Shown here in pieces: positions 33,871 through 46,100 of a stretch of DNA of 64,000 nucleotides. This DNA is from Sipunculus nudus (Eukaryota; Annelida; Sipuncula; Golfingiida; Sipunculidae). Under the pieces are notes generated by a model. The model saw only the letters and a program-made list of their open reading frames with translations. It was not told the DNA's origin and ran no database searches. The position numbers were made by a program, and so were the translations under genes. Numbering within the stretch: the first letter of the stretch is position 1; every line of letters starts with the position of its first letter. The stretch is from positions 51,062,079 to 51,126,078 of the forward strand of contig CM049309.1 in the NCBI GenBank assembly GCA_026874595.1, given 5' to 3'.

Positions 33871-36290
33871 TTTGGGCCGCTTCTCTCATGTTTCAAGGGA
33901 TCATTTCTCGCCCCAGTCGGCCCAGGTTATTTTAAGCGTTCTAGATTTCGTAGATTGTATGCAAAAGACTAGGAATAATAAATCCTAACCTTGGAGATAA
34001 TCACGTGATACATTTTTTAAATTATAAAGCATTCTGGATTGCACGCGTTATATAATTGTCCAAACATATAACACATTAGGACCTGAGATTTCAATTTTAT
34101 TACTTATAAGAGGCAGTTGTGAGATGTGGACCCCGTAAGCTCAGCCAGAGAAAGGGTTTCTTCTAGGCCCTTCCAGTCTTTGTAGCGTTTTAAATCAAGC
34201 ATTAAACATGCTCAGATATCCAAATAAGTATATTTATATACTTCTCGGCATTATGTATGAAAAAAATATCAAATCGACATAAAAAAGCTTGTTTTTCCAC
34301 CTCTCGTTATCTCTTGAATGTACATGAATTTTCCGCAGTTAACATGTGGTAACATGTGGTAACATCTTTCTGGCTTTACATGAAAACTGGTGTAAGTGTC
34401 CTTGAATAAATTACATCTTTTCAAATAGCTCATACAACATATCACATTCAGTGCTATTCACGCTTATGTTGTTGTTGCGTTCAGCTTATGGCAAAATGGT
34501 CGAGCCAAAATAGACATTTGGAAAGAATGGAAACTGGCACTTAAAATGTTGCTTTTCATCCTAGTCCTAGAAAGATTATAGCAGCCTTTTGGGTATGAAA
34601 ACCTAACGCTAAATTACCTTCATTAACTGTAAATACATTTAATCATCTCACTGGCAGCGGCCTTAATTTCGTTCTTTGTAATTAATTACATCCAACTTCA
34701 TATGTGTAACGCCTCATCATCAAAACTCCCTATTCTCTATCCCCTAATGATCGAGATGACAGTTACAAGAGTTCGCCTGCCTTATGTATACTATCGGTAA
34801 GAAAATCTGAATGGTGTAAAAAATGGACCGTAAAACCGAAGGCCCTCATGTGACCGGACAATTACACCCATGAATAAATAGGCGGGATTTCGCTAATTAC
34901 CGCTACCCTTAAAAAACAGAGAGGTGAAGGCAATCTCAGCCCGGAAATAGATGGTTATACAAATTGCTCTTGATAATTTTCAGGTTTTAAGTCCCCAACG
35001 TGTTAACCCGCCATATATTCATCCAACCAGAAGTCCCAAAAACACAGGAACACCTGCACGATTGCTGTCTCATGCTATTTAAAATTCGTTTGTTCTTATT
35101 TTTTACCAATACCGAAATGTTCGTATACCTTGGAGCGTGTATATATTACCCTAGGGCTAAAACATAACAAATAGCTCTCCTTTCTATTCACTATATTGAA
35201 CTTTTTTTTTATAAAACATACTTACCCACAAAGGACCGTGCAGAAAAGCCACACACTCAAAAGGAACCTTCTATATACGGTTTATTTATGCGATATACAA
35301 CTAAATAAATACAAATGTCAAGGTAAAAATGTAATTTATATATATATATAATTATTTATATATATATATATCAATGTTTTTTTTGTGTCTTTTGAATTGT
35401 TACCTTTCGAAATTTAATAAAACTTATTATGACAAATTAAGCACCTTTTTGCTGTTTATCTCTATAAAAGGAATATTTTTTTCAAAATAGGAACACATCC
35501 AGGTAGAACATACCAGCCAGGTATCCTAAATAATATCTGAACCGAATAATGCTATTTTAATATATATTCTCAAGAGGCAACAACCCGAATTGATGTATTT
35601 ATCTATGTATTGCTCAGAATCGATATGTTATGTAGATATGAATCGTTTTATGTTTCACATGAGCAGGCTAAATATACTACTAAACTATAATGCTAGGAAT
35701 TTATAAGTCATTGTGAATACGTAAAGTATATGGCTAATTATGTGTTGCGATTCGTAATGTACTTGAATAGGTCGAGTGATACAAAGCTCCAGCAACGCCA
35801 TCAGTCTCAGGTCTATTGAATTATATCCTTGCAGTGAACCACGGTAAAAGCCATCTTTATCTCCTCAGAATCATTTGTACAGAGGACTCTTCAAAGTATA
35901 TATTTTTATTGTAAATTATTTGTATAAGTATGTTTACAAAGGACATACATCAGTACACATGTACCGGTAATACACGGTAACAGACACTGATATTGAATGT
36001 TATAAATATACAAATAACAATTTTTGTTAGGCAAAACGAACATACTTGAGCTCCACATGTGGCGATTATTCACAGTGGAGCAAAACAAAGAATCAATTCA
36101 TGAAGACCTATGCAAAAAGTGCAAAAATCCCTAAGTACAACTGTTCAATGAATTTCAGGGGATATCAAAACTTTCTCTTGAAACATGTCGACTATCTGCT
36201 CAGCTGAAAGATTTAGATGTTAACCTTCCTACCAGAAACTAAGGTTATGCCTTTAGCAGTATTCCCAGCTCTTTTGCATATAATTCCATC
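33871..36290. other. Mostly featureless; TA runs at 35,336-35,372
   Basis: AT-rich intergenic sequence. One exon-like start is seen: ATG at 34,747 opening 16 codons (MIEMTVTRVRLPYVYY) and ending CG|GTAAGA at 34,796. It has a good donor but no further support. Confidence 0.35.
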
Positions 36291-36319
36291 CTGATTCAGA
36301 TGGCCTAGGAGCTATATAA

Positions 36320-36370
36320 GAGAGAGAAAGAGAGAGATAGAGAGATAGAGAGAGGGGGAGAGAAAGAATA
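36320..36370. repeat. (GA)n microsatellite, imperfect
   Basis: GAGA-rich run with occasional T and G-rich interruptions. Confidence 0.9.
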
Positions 36371-36399
36371 TACCACACCCCCCTGCCAGGATTGTTTCT

Positions 36400-36480
36400 A
36401 TTCATACCAAACCTCTTTCCAGTTAGGGATTGTGGGATGGCTTGGACAACGTGTCTCAGTGGTCAAACTGCAAAACCAAA
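36400..36480. repeat. Short dispersed repeat R3
   Basis: 'CCAAACCTCTTTCCAGTTAG' then 'GGATTGTGGGATGGCTTGGA' and 'GTGGTCAAACTGC'. The same order occurs at 20,115-20,185 and at the window end (63,955-64,000). The sequence suggests a common element whose body is not recognised. Confidence 0.55.
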
Positions 36481-37264
36481 ATGTGTCACAATTTAAGAAA
36501 AAAAAAGCCTTCCGTTCAGTTAGTATACTTGCTCATGCTTACCCAATATCACTCACTCCGTCCAGTTTTCAACGTAAAATATTCATGTTCACTCAATTTA
36601 GTCCAGTCGTCAAGCAGGAATCACACGTCATAGGCAGTCGCCACCCAGCAAAGGTCAGGGTCAATTTAATACAAGTAACATGATCCACGTGGGAATCAAC
36701 CACGCGACACCATCCGGAGAAACGATCCCGAATAATTCAGGAATCATGGTCCCAGATAATTCAGAATCATGATTTTCATATGTTTTTCCAACTTGATCTT
36801 TGACTCTGTGGTCGTTGGCAGCACGGATGTCCAGACGAAATGCTTCATCCTGGTATGAATTAAAGATCCTGTCATGTTTCTATAATTTTGGCGACTAATC
36901 TGGTCGCTTCTTATGCAAATTCGGTATAATTTTTTTCAGTATAAATTATGTTTCTCAGAAATTACCACGCTGGTTCCAAAATCTGAGCTACCGATTTGTG
37001 AGACAAAGTTAAGGACTCAGTATACATGTTTAATGAATAAAATTTGCCTTTATTTTTGACAACCTGGATTTTTGTTTTAGGTAAAACCACTCGACAACAC
37101 TAAAGTTATAGATTTGACAACCCTATGTTTTGATGTCTGCTATACTATTTTATTGTACATCGGACATGAAGGACGGAAAAAAGGTTTTTGATTTATATAT
37201 TTTTAATATTCTATAGGATATTAAGTTTAAAATGTAAATGTATGCAAATATAATTTAAAATAAA

Positions 37265-37525
37265 AAATTAGGCCATAAATTTACAACTTCGGTGACCATG
37301 TGAAATCCGTGCGACTTGAGGTGGTTGATTGCAATTTTGCGGGAGTTGAAAGGACACGGGGTGTTGGTTCGTCTAATGTGCCACCAGATGTCCTTGTTAG
37401 ACCTGTTTGGATTATGAAAGGCCGCCATTTTGTGCAATGTGTTCGGTACTTTTTGGCTCGTTTTTATGAAAAAGGTTCAAGGGGTTTACTTTATTTAATA
37501 GACTCGGGTATCGAACTAGGCCCTA
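37265..37525 (+). repeat. SINE-like repeat R1, copy at 37 kb
   Basis: Carries 'TTGGTTCGTCTAATGTGCCA', 'GATGTCCTTGTTAGACCTG', 'TTTTTATGAAAAAGGTTCAA' and an end near 'TAGGCCCTATAAGC'. A 96-codon plus-strand frame (37,300-37,590) spans the copy, but the other R1 copies do not keep it open, so it is not a gene. Confidence 0.65.
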
Positions 37526-38659
37526 TAAGCAATTTGCGTTTACAAGTGTATTTAGAGGAGGACTTATATAACGTGGTTTATGTAAAATGATGAGAGTTTA
37601 TTCTCATCATGTAAGAAGTACGTTTAAAAATAATACACGGCTACTTAAAGACTGCAGTGAATGGTTAAATGTAATCCGTTTTCGTTAAGAGCTCTAAGTT
37701 TTAATATATTATGCACTTAGTCTAGCTAGTATTCCTTAAAACACTTAAAGGTTGAAAAAAAAGCCCGAAGCCCGAATGGTATACGCCTGTAATCCCATGT
37801 TGTGGAGGTAAATTAATCCTTAAAATCGTAAATACCTTGAACATGCCGGGAGCGAACGTGTAAGGTAGGGGATAGTAGATTTATATGAACAAGTGTATCA
37901 CAGGCACCGTTTATTCATCATAAACATACATCTCCCGTAACACGTACAGTTAATCATTGGTATACGGAGGAAATAAGCGTCATTGTCTAATTTTTAAGCA
38001 GAATGGGGACATTTTTGGCATGTTCAGTCCTTTGTAAGGGATTTTATTCTTCTGCCTTATGTAGACTTTGACAAATGATTTCGTATGTATCAAACTGTTG
38101 GCAACACCACCATGCCAACCCAAAGCATTTATCAGCCTCCCGCTACTACACGACCCAGATATAGCGACATTTGTTATAAACGTAGTACTCCGTGTCACAT
38201 TGAACTCACCCCGTGACATTTTTCCTATAAAGACTTTCTGTATATTGTATTACAATTTATATACACTGGAAATCCGCCTTAAAATCCGCAATTAGAGAGA
38301 GAGAGAAAGTTACGAAGATGAAGGTCATTGAAGGGTGGACTGAGTTTACTATGATTCTATATGACTCCATTAAATGTGTTCTATGAATCAGTGTGAGACG
38401 TATAAAGTGGCAGAAAAGATATGGAAATTCAGGATTCTATATGCATACCGGTGCTCCAGGGTCAAATTACCAAATTACTAGTTTACTTTTCATAGTTGAT
38501 TAGTTATCACCTACTATAATTTTCGGATTAGGGAGGGGTCAATCCCAATCCGTTCCTCCGGAGTATACTTGGCATATACGGGTTCAATGGTCACCAAACT
38601 CTCTGCGCAGTAATTTCCGCCACCCTCTCCTGTTGTATTTCCGTGCCTTTGTCAACCCC
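37526..38659. other. No supported gene
   Basis: AT-rich, with short frames only and a (GA)n stub at 38,295-38,308. Confidence 0.35.
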
Positions 38660-38770
38660 TGACCTTGGATATATATCAAAAGCGCTCATGGGGGCGGCCA
38701 TTTTACGTGAAGACTAAAACCCGGGTCTCTAAAGTCGCCTTTCGGAATTAAGGGTGTATAACAGAAGTTT
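38660..38770 (-). repeat. Dispersed repeat paired with 24.6 kb
   Basis: The reverse complement matches 24,597-24,700 at roughly two-thirds of positions. It contains 'CATGGGGGCGGCCATTTTA' on the plus strand. Confidence 0.5.
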
Positions 38771-38839
38771 CCAATACATGATTTTTTACATTGTATGTGT
38801 ATGTAAATATATGTATTCGCAGGTGCGTGGACGTAGGTA

Positions 38840-39490
38840 ACGATCACGTGAATATGTCAACGGTCATGAGGTTTAGCAAGATGCTAAAAAGATTTTTAAA
38901 TTTTATAACAGGTATTATTTTCTTTTTTTTTTCAATTAAATTATTACTACACATAAACCTATTCCTGTGAGATATTTAAAAAAAAACGATATATCAGGCA
39001 AACGACTAGCGTCGAGCATGGGTGAGATCTTGTGCAGGGTGAATGTCGGGCTTGCTCACGTGACTATGTCAAAGGTCATAAAGGTGAGAGGCCACATAAA
39101 GCCAGAAAATACAGATTCTGACTTGAATTAAATATAAAAAAATATTTAAATATAAAAGTTGTACTGTAAACGTGATGCTCTCGTATCAAAGATCAAATGT
39201 AAAGCGTATATAGCGTCTTTATTATAAAACATACCATGTGACAGTTTTCATGCATGTGTATATTTAAAACTTCAAACACAAATTGATCAAACATGTAATC
39301 AAAGGAAATCACCACTTTGACCCGGTGGGGCGAGTCATATCAAAGGCTAATTAGAGGAAACAATGGTCAATGGTGTATGAGGTAACCCCTTCAAGCCTGT
39401 GGGGCGAGCATTATTAAAGGCTGATCAGAGCCCTTGAGTTGGTTGTTGCACGGTGAAAATCAGGATTGCCGTGCATGACTGACAGATAAT
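38840..39490. repeat. Degenerate tandem repeats
   Basis: 'CACGTGAATATGTCAACGGTCAT' (38,849) and 'CACGTGACTATGTCAAAGGTCAT' (39,057) are about 208 bp apart with similar downstream sequence. 'GTGGGGCGAG-CAT-TNAAAGGCT' occurs at 39,325 and 39,400. These look like remnants of two local arrays. Confidence 0.55.
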
Positions 39491-39939
39491 ATTATACACT
39501 TAACGGATATATACATTTATCAGATATTTATAAAAAGGGAGAATTTAATTAGGCAATAACAGGAAAAGTTTTTTCCCATTATTTTATACAATTAATTGGA
39601 TATACAATTATGCAAAATAATACGACATGAGCAGGAACGACTCTATTTAGGAAAACTAGTTTAATACAGGTGCTTCTAATTAGACTGCATTATATTGTGA
39701 CATAAATGTCTCATCACTGATAATATCCTGAACATGGTTGAGTGTTTATTACATATAACTGCAATATAATTATTTAGGTTCGATAAACAAGGCCTAATGC
39801 GAAGAATCTGTGCTATGGGATTACATCCGGTATAATGCTTCAATACTGGACCATTACTTTTCAAGAACATGTGTAACATGTATATGAACAATGCAAGTAC
39901 TAAACACTTGGAACAAGAAACAATTACACAAACATCACT

Positions 39940-40262
39940 GCTGAAATTCTGGCATCGGTACACACAACACAAACATTATTGTAGCTGGCACCACCAGTCT
40001 TGTGAACAGCGAAGAGATATATTCATATGCCCAATTTCAGACTGATATGTCAAACCCCTCCTGCGAAATACGAAGGGACATACACTGTGCAAAAATTATT
40101 GAAGGTGGCGCTACCAGTCTTGTACACGATAAAGCTACCCGATATGTATACATATGCCCAATTTCATGCTGATGTGTCAAATTCCTCTGTAGAAATAAGC
40201 AGGCGCATACACTGTGCAAAAGTCAATGTAGGTGGCAACACCTGTCTAGTGAACAAAAAAAG
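39940..40262. repeat. Tandem repeat, units about 120 bp
   Basis: Three units begin near 39,987, 40,104 and 40,231 with 'GGTGGCNCTACCAGTCTTGT' and contain 'CATATGCCCAATTTCANGCTGATNTGTCAAA'-type sequence (shown in parts). A plus-strand frame at 40,027-40,287 encodes two related peptides because the unit stays in frame; no known protein is recognised. Confidence 0.8.
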
Positions 40263-40369
40263 CCATCAAAGACGCTTAGACAGGTGAAAATATTAGGCCA
40301 ATACATCAAACTTCCCTTGAGTTTGATGCATTGGGCTGACCAGGCTTAGGTGAGTAAGGCAGTTGCCCG

Positions 40370-40690
40370 AGTGAACTGTGACAAATTGCTGGCTCAAGCT
40401 ACTGCACTGAGTGAACTCTTGACCTGCACCTGGCTAGACTGAGTGAACTTTTGACCTGTACCTGGCTACACTGAGTGAACTCTTGATCTGTTGCATGTTC
40501 TGACACAGCTGACACTCTGTCAAAGCTATAAATAGAATGCAGCTACTGCACTGAGTGAACTCTTGACCTGTTGCATAATGTGACACAGTTGACAGTCTGC
40601 CAAAGCTATTAATAGTATGCAGCTACTGCACTGAGTGAACTCTTGGCCTATACCTGGCTGCACTTCTTCCAATCCTGGCACTCTACCAAA
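40370..40690. repeat. Tandem repeats with 'CTGAGTGAACTCTTGACCTG'
   Basis: At least six occurrences of 'ACTGAGTGAACTCTTGACCTG' or close variants, spaced 30-95 bp apart. Some are followed by 'GACACAGCTGACACTCTG'. It directly follows the 120-bp array. Confidence 0.85.
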
Positions 40691-41179
40691 ACTATTTATA
40701 GAGCTGACATCATCTTGGCTAATGGCCAACTTCAAGGCACTGGCAATCTGCCAATGGTAAACCAAGTGCTGCCATCTGTACACAAAGTGGTCCCTAATTG
40801 AAATAACTTTGAAATATATATTCCCAATCCAAAATGCTTTTCAGCTGACTTTTTATAAAAAGAAATAAGGAATATATGAAAAATTATTACATATGCATAC
40901 TGAATGCAAAATTACAATACAGATACATCTCATTGATGGCAAATTCTTGAATTAAGTTGAGTATGGATACCAATCATTTATAATCCATGTACAGCCGTTT
41001 TTATATAGCCACAGATAGCTGAATATCCATGACTGTAACAATACCTGGTATAATGAATAATTTAAATCATAGTTTTTTTTAAAGCTTTTAAAAAAACATT
41101 CTTGTCAATATTTACCACAGATAACCTGAAATCTAAATGTCCAGTGGCATGATGTAATAGATGCTGATAAACTGGTTCC

Positions 41180-41480
41180 AGGCCAGATGTAACAGCATCA
41201 CACAGCTAACATATATGGAAAATTGACTCAATTCAATCTCCATAATTCAGCCAAAAATCTTTCATGTGGAACATTTAAAGACAATTATTAAGAATTGTTG
41301 TGGAGATTATTCTTGTAAAATATTAAACAAATTGGCGTCCGTCGAATAACGTTTTGCAGATTTATAACTCATATAGGAAGATACAGCAAACTGGCTAGAT
41401 TCAGCTTCCCGTAACTCAGCCAAAATGCACTGAACCAAAACTATTTGAACAAACTTGAATTATTAACATCTAAGGATAAT
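41180..41480. repeat. Diverged pair of about 180-bp units
   Basis: 'GACTCAATTCAATCTCCATAATTCAGCCAAAA' (given in part) at 41,225 and 'GGCTAGATTCAGCTTCCCGTA' plus 'ACTCAGCCAAAATG' at 41,391 mark two similar units. Confidence 0.45.
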
Positions 41481-42639
41481 TCATGTGTGCGATTATAGAA
41501 TTTGGCCGATGGTTTTTAAAAAAATATCTTTGTAGCCACTTAGCTAAAAAACGCGTTATTCCACTCTAAAACATCTGCCAATACACGCCCCCTTACACCC
41601 GACTCTCCGCAGATACATTCTCGGCAGGAAGCTTATGTCTTTTGTGTCACACAGTTTGCGTGCACACAAAAGCCCGGATGTCACAGGTCACATGTCTAAA
41701 TTACAGGTATACCGCTAGTTTATATAGTATCGCAGGCATCACTTGTATATATATGCAGTTACTAAATTGGATTTGGTATAGTAATATTCGTCTGAATTAG
41801 TTACCTCACAGACTCCTTCTTTTTCGTGCGCACAGTATGAGTGAGCAGTATATGCACTAAAGTATATTTCTTTAAACGAAACCATATATGCAAAATTCAA
41901 GCAAGTCAATGTCAATAATAAAACGACAGAAAAAAAGGAAAGAAATTAAACCTTAAACAACCAAGAGAGAAAAACACGAAAAAAATCTGTACAATTTTAA
42001 CTAAGCACTATTACTTTTACATTATCTATACCCCCTGCCTTGGGAAAATGGAATCTAATTCTAATACCACCTTAAACAAAAAATTTAAGACAACATTTTA
42101 TAATTTGGTTTTCTTTCAATTATCATTTTTTTAGAAACGTTAAGAAAACAATGTAAGATTTTTCCTATTTATTACACTAAGACAGCTCTTTTATTTTGTA
42201 GAAAGCCCGACTAGGAAGACATACACACAACACCGCGCCGGCTACACCCGGTTATTAGGGTGAGGAATGAAGGTTTATGGGTAATAAAAAAAACTCAACA
42301 ATTGTAACAGTTTGGGGAGAATCCCTCATCGTCAAATTACAAACATTGATCCAGTATTAGATATTAGATATACGATATTCGGTGAATGTTTTTAATACAT
42401 ATACATGTCTGTCAGTTTTAGTGATACCAGCTAATTGAACTACAGTTCTTACTTTGGTTGACATGCAGGTCGATGCGTAATATCCTCAAATTAAAATTAG
42501 TATCTGGTATGATTCACTGGAAATTCAAATCTCTCCCTATTACTTTTTGCAATTATTTTACGTCACTTTATTCCTCTCTCACTTAGTCATTTAGAATTAT
42601 TTCTACCAAGGGTAGGAGATTGTTCTGCTGGTCACGAAA
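41481..42639. other. No supported gene
   Basis: AT-rich intergenic sequence without recognised motifs. Confidence 0.35.
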
Positions 42640-42830
42640 CTGTAAAAGTTAAAATTTAAAAAAAAGCAGATGTCCTGAAGGTCCCAGTACTTTGTATCCC
42701 GTAAAAATCTCTTTATCTTAAAGGCCCAAGCAGACATTCGAATTCTGTCCACAACGTCTATATTTTTAACCATCCCCCATGAAGGCCAATGGATAATAGT
42801 CTGCTCAAAAACGATTGTATTATACTATCA
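42640..42830 (-). mobile_element. Possible LINE post-RT fragment
   Basis: A minus-strand frame near 42,790 reads GLHGGWLKI, and the next frame reads VDRIRMSAWAFKIKRFLRDT then KYWDLQ. The order 'GG-x-(K)-(M/I)... then a Lys/Arg-rich IKRFL block' resembles the segment after the RT domain in the LINE pieces at 3.1 and 61.3 kb. It is short and diverged. Confidence 0.4.
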
Positions 42831-43477
42831 TACATTTTCCTTCAAGATAACTTTCCAATTACCTTTACCGATATTAGTTTGGTTTTATCATTTATGAATT
42901 ATATTTAGGTCATTTTTTCTCAATTTATGACAGAAATTTTAGCTTTAATCATATTTTAAAGAGGGGCCGTAAATAAGTGGATAATAGTATATACATTCCA
43001 TTCCTTCATTTTTCGGTTACTAAAAAAAAACATTATATATGTGATTATATGCTGCACTTTAAAAGCCCCGTCGTAACATCTGAAATCAGATTTATAATTT
43101 TAAGTTTTATTATGTGTGTATGTGTTACCTAGCAGATGTTTCAGCGATAACAGAAGTTCTGAAGCAGCGAAAAACAGAAAAATGTTTCTCAGCACTTATT
43201 TTGCCTTGTATTACAATGATAGAGTGTCAACATATCTAATGATTATTTATCCGTATGCACCGGTTAAAATTAATCAAACTCTCATAATCTCTTACGAACA
43301 TGTTTAAACCGTGTGTTTTTATATTAATGTCGATTGTTTCAGAGCCATGATTTACAGTATCCATTTTGTCAACGATAATCCTATGTCAGTTTTTGCCAGA
43401 GCTGTCGGTAATCATTTTGGCCCTGATAATTAATCGACATTTCAATATATCCAGAGAGACATACTTCTTGGGCCTCT
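42831..43477. other. No supported gene
   Basis: AT-rich. The 63-codon plus-strand frame at 43,116-43,307 has no domain or splice support. Confidence 0.35.
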
Positions 43478-44066
43478 GTAAAGCCCAGTCACGCTTGATT
43501 GAGCAGTAATAATTTCCGACCGAGACAAGTCGTGGAAACTGATGGGGCGTGGTGATTATTTATTAGAGCAGTAGGGATTTCATATTTATGACGAATCTTT
43601 CATGAAATCATAAGTTTGTATACGAACACCGCATTACCACCAGACACCAACCGTGCGAATCCAAGCTGTACGACGTACGACCAATTATGAATTTAAAATC
43701 TTTCATACAGGCAGTTGTTATATCAAATCATTCGATATAGTCTTGTGCTTGTCAGGAGAATAAACTTTATGACCGACCGTTGGTCGAAGAGGGATACTTA
43801 AAATAGCGACTTGGTCCGACCATCGTGTCTGCCATCGATTCAAGGCCATTATCTATTACAACAATACCAATCGTAGTCAGATTTTTCGTGCAGGTTCGTT
43901 AAAAGTCCTTGGGACCGATTGTTCATCTCGTGACTGTCTGCGACCAGCATCGACCACTTACGACTTGTCTTGCCTTTTTTTACCACATTCAGTGCTCACC
44001 AAATCACGATTGCAGGTCGAATCTTGTCGTATTCTGTCAAATCCCCCGGTGAGCCTGGGCCTTGAA
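43478..44066. mobile_element. MITE-like element, about 590 bp
   Basis: The left end is 'AAAGCCCAGTCACGC'. The reverse complement of the right end is 'AAGGCCCAGGCTCACC'. The interior is full of short 'CGAC', 'GTCG' and 'TCGACC' words and has a small palindrome (CGACCGTTGGTCG). This is typical of non-autonomous DNA transposons. No transposase frame. Confidence 0.55.
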
Positions 44067-44087
44067 ATCACATCGTTAATTTCCACA

Positions 44088-44102
44088 CCCCCCCCCCCCC
44101 CC
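44088..44102. repeat. C homopolymer
   Basis: Run of 15 or so C just after the MITE-like element. Confidence 0.95.
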
Positions 44103-44199
44103 GTATTAAGAGCAGCTTATCAATATTAAGTTCAAAATGTGTTGTTTCTGGACTTTCTTATGTCTAACTGAGTGCTAAGCCATCGATTGTTTTTATTTT

Positions 44200-44410
44200 T
44201 CTTTCTTCTGTCCGTGTTAGCCCTATACCTCAGATATGACTGATTAGAAAAAAATACTGACCTTCAAGTTTATTATTTATCGTAGTTGGCAGATTGCACC
44301 TGATATTTATTATTGACCATACCAAGGTCGTACAATCTGTAGTCGATTCTCCATTATCGCCCAGTTGCGTGCGTCGGGATAGGCTGTCAGTGATCTATTG
44401 ACGACTGCAA
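44200..44410. repeat. Diverged copy of the 'CATTATCGCTC' block
   Basis: 'CCATTATCGCCCAGTTGCG' and 'GACGACTGCAAACAT' correspond to the 3' part of the 0.84-kb elements (18,750-18,815) and to the block at 63,645-63,700. Preceding sequence resembles 'CCTTGAC-TTAT-'. Confidence 0.5.
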
Positions 44411-45149
44411 ACATCTAGGTTTAATTCCCCTTCAGTTACCTACAGAGAGCTTCTTATATATATGTTAATATTTTATCATCTTCGATGTAGATTTGCATAA
44501 ATACAGTTATAGGGGTGACCCTCTTGTATTAAATATTCCCTTTCCAGGATAGAGAATTTCAAAGCCTTCACACACACTGGAAATCTTATAGATGACAGCA
44601 TGAAGGTGTATGGTAACCTGGCTAATACCCCAAAATCTGTTTTTTTCAGGACCTGCTGTGCCCTTTTGTTGTACACACCGTTCTGCAGATCAAACAGAGC
44701 TATACAAAATCGGGGTGTACACTCTCATACAGTTTACTATCTCCAGCTGACTCTTTTCAACTCCATAAAGCATTTGACGTTTCAAAATACTTTGACATTT
44801 GTTCCTCAATAAACTAAAGGTATCACACCACTGCTTATCGAACATGAACAATTAATAGCAATTTTAGAAATTGCATACACAAGCAAAAGTAAAACATTCA
44901 CATTTTGTTTTCATATGGTAAATAAAATCATGCTCCTTGAGACATTTTATGTAGCCGTTTCATGTTTATATACTTATTAATGTTGCCTTTTTATGGTCAA
45001 GACTGTATCCTCAAGTTTGTAAAAGCAAAAGACCAAAATAATACACAATGCATTATTTTTTATATGTATTCAATTAATGCTCGGTTAAAATTTATATATA
45101 GTTTGTATGTCTGATTTCCTCTGCTGCGTGTTAAAGCCAGATTTTAGTT

Positions 45150-45335
45150 TTTTTTAGTTGTTGGTGGTGACAACAAATGAAGAATCTTATGTCATTTGCA
45201 TAAATCTGGTTCGTCCGATTTGCCATTAGGTGTACTTGTTGGACTTATTTTTTTTATCAAAAGGTCCAACTAATTATCTTATTTAATATCCATCAGATAT
45301 CGGATCAGGGCCCTTTAATATCTGTTTCTTGCCTG
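45150..45335 (+). repeat. SINE-like repeat R1, copy at 45 kb
   Basis: 'CTGGTTCGTCCGATTTGCCA', 'GGTGTACTTGTTGGACTTATTT' (in part) and the end 'CAGGGCCCTTTAATATCTG' match the other R1 copies. It is the shortest copy, with an internal deletion. Confidence 0.65.
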
Positions 45336-45897
45336 TGGCAACAATGGCCCTTTATTCTTTTGTTCTTCCAATACTATACCTTCCAACCAAAGTATTACAT
45401 CAAACGAAACTTCGCTTCACCAGCACCAAGGCTCGTATTCTGTGAAAGATCATAGATTGTGTTACTGTATTTTCGACATCGATCCCCAGTACAGCGGGCA
45501 GGTCTTTACTGGAGTTACATTGTGCACGGATATATGTATGACGGGTACTTTAAGGTCTCGCCGTAATCACTCTCGAACACTTTCACTATCAATGTCAGAT
45601 GCCTCCGTACCGAGTCTTTGATAAGACATAGTATCTCTAACCACACAATACAGAGACTCGCTCAAAGCAAAAGTCTGGGATACCGCAGTGTCTTATTTGT
45701 CCTTGCGTGTGTTTTAATGCGTTCAAATTAAGAATTAGCGACAGTGCCTGAGACATACACTCTTTAAGCATACCCTCTATAAGTACATTAGTGAGAGATG
45801 GCTGCGGTAGCTGCATATACATATATATGTATATATACACCTTCCTATCAAGACCGCCTTTGAATGAATCCATGAGCATTGGTATTTTTTATATTTA
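45336..45897. other. No supported gene
   Basis: Includes a short TA/TG-rich stretch at 45,818-45,840. The 80-codon minus frame there has no recognised domain. Confidence 0.35.
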
Positions 45898-46100
45898 CTG
45901 ATAAGACCACCTGTAAATTAAGGTATTTTTATAAATGGCCTGGCTGATAAGACCACCTGTAAATTAAGGTATTTTTATAAATGGCCTGGCTGATAAGACC
46001 ACCTGTAAATTAAGGTAATTTTATAAATGGCCTGGCTGATAAGACCACCTGTAAAATAAGACCATTTTCCGTCAGTCACAAGACTGGTCTTATTTTACAG
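45898..46100. repeat. 46-bp tandem repeat ending in a perfect hairpin
   Basis: Units start at 45,898, 45,944 and 45,990 (three nearly identical 46-bp copies of 'CTGATAAGACCACCTGTAAA...'), with a partial fourth at 46,036. The partial unit runs into CTGTAAAATAAGACCA (46,049-46,064), whose exact reverse complement TGGTCTTATTTTACAG lies at 46,085-46,100 across a 20-nt loop. Confidence 0.95.

Noticed and set aside
33591-33896. 89- and 76-codon frames on both strands
   Set aside because: 34-bp minisatellite; both strands are open because the unit has no stops.
37300-37590. 96-codon plus frame
   Set aside because: Lies within repeat R1; the frame is not kept in the other copies.
44476-44812. Open frames on both strands with acceptor-like sites
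   Set aside because: Two frames on the minus strand and one on the plus strand are open over the same stretch, none with a recognised motif.
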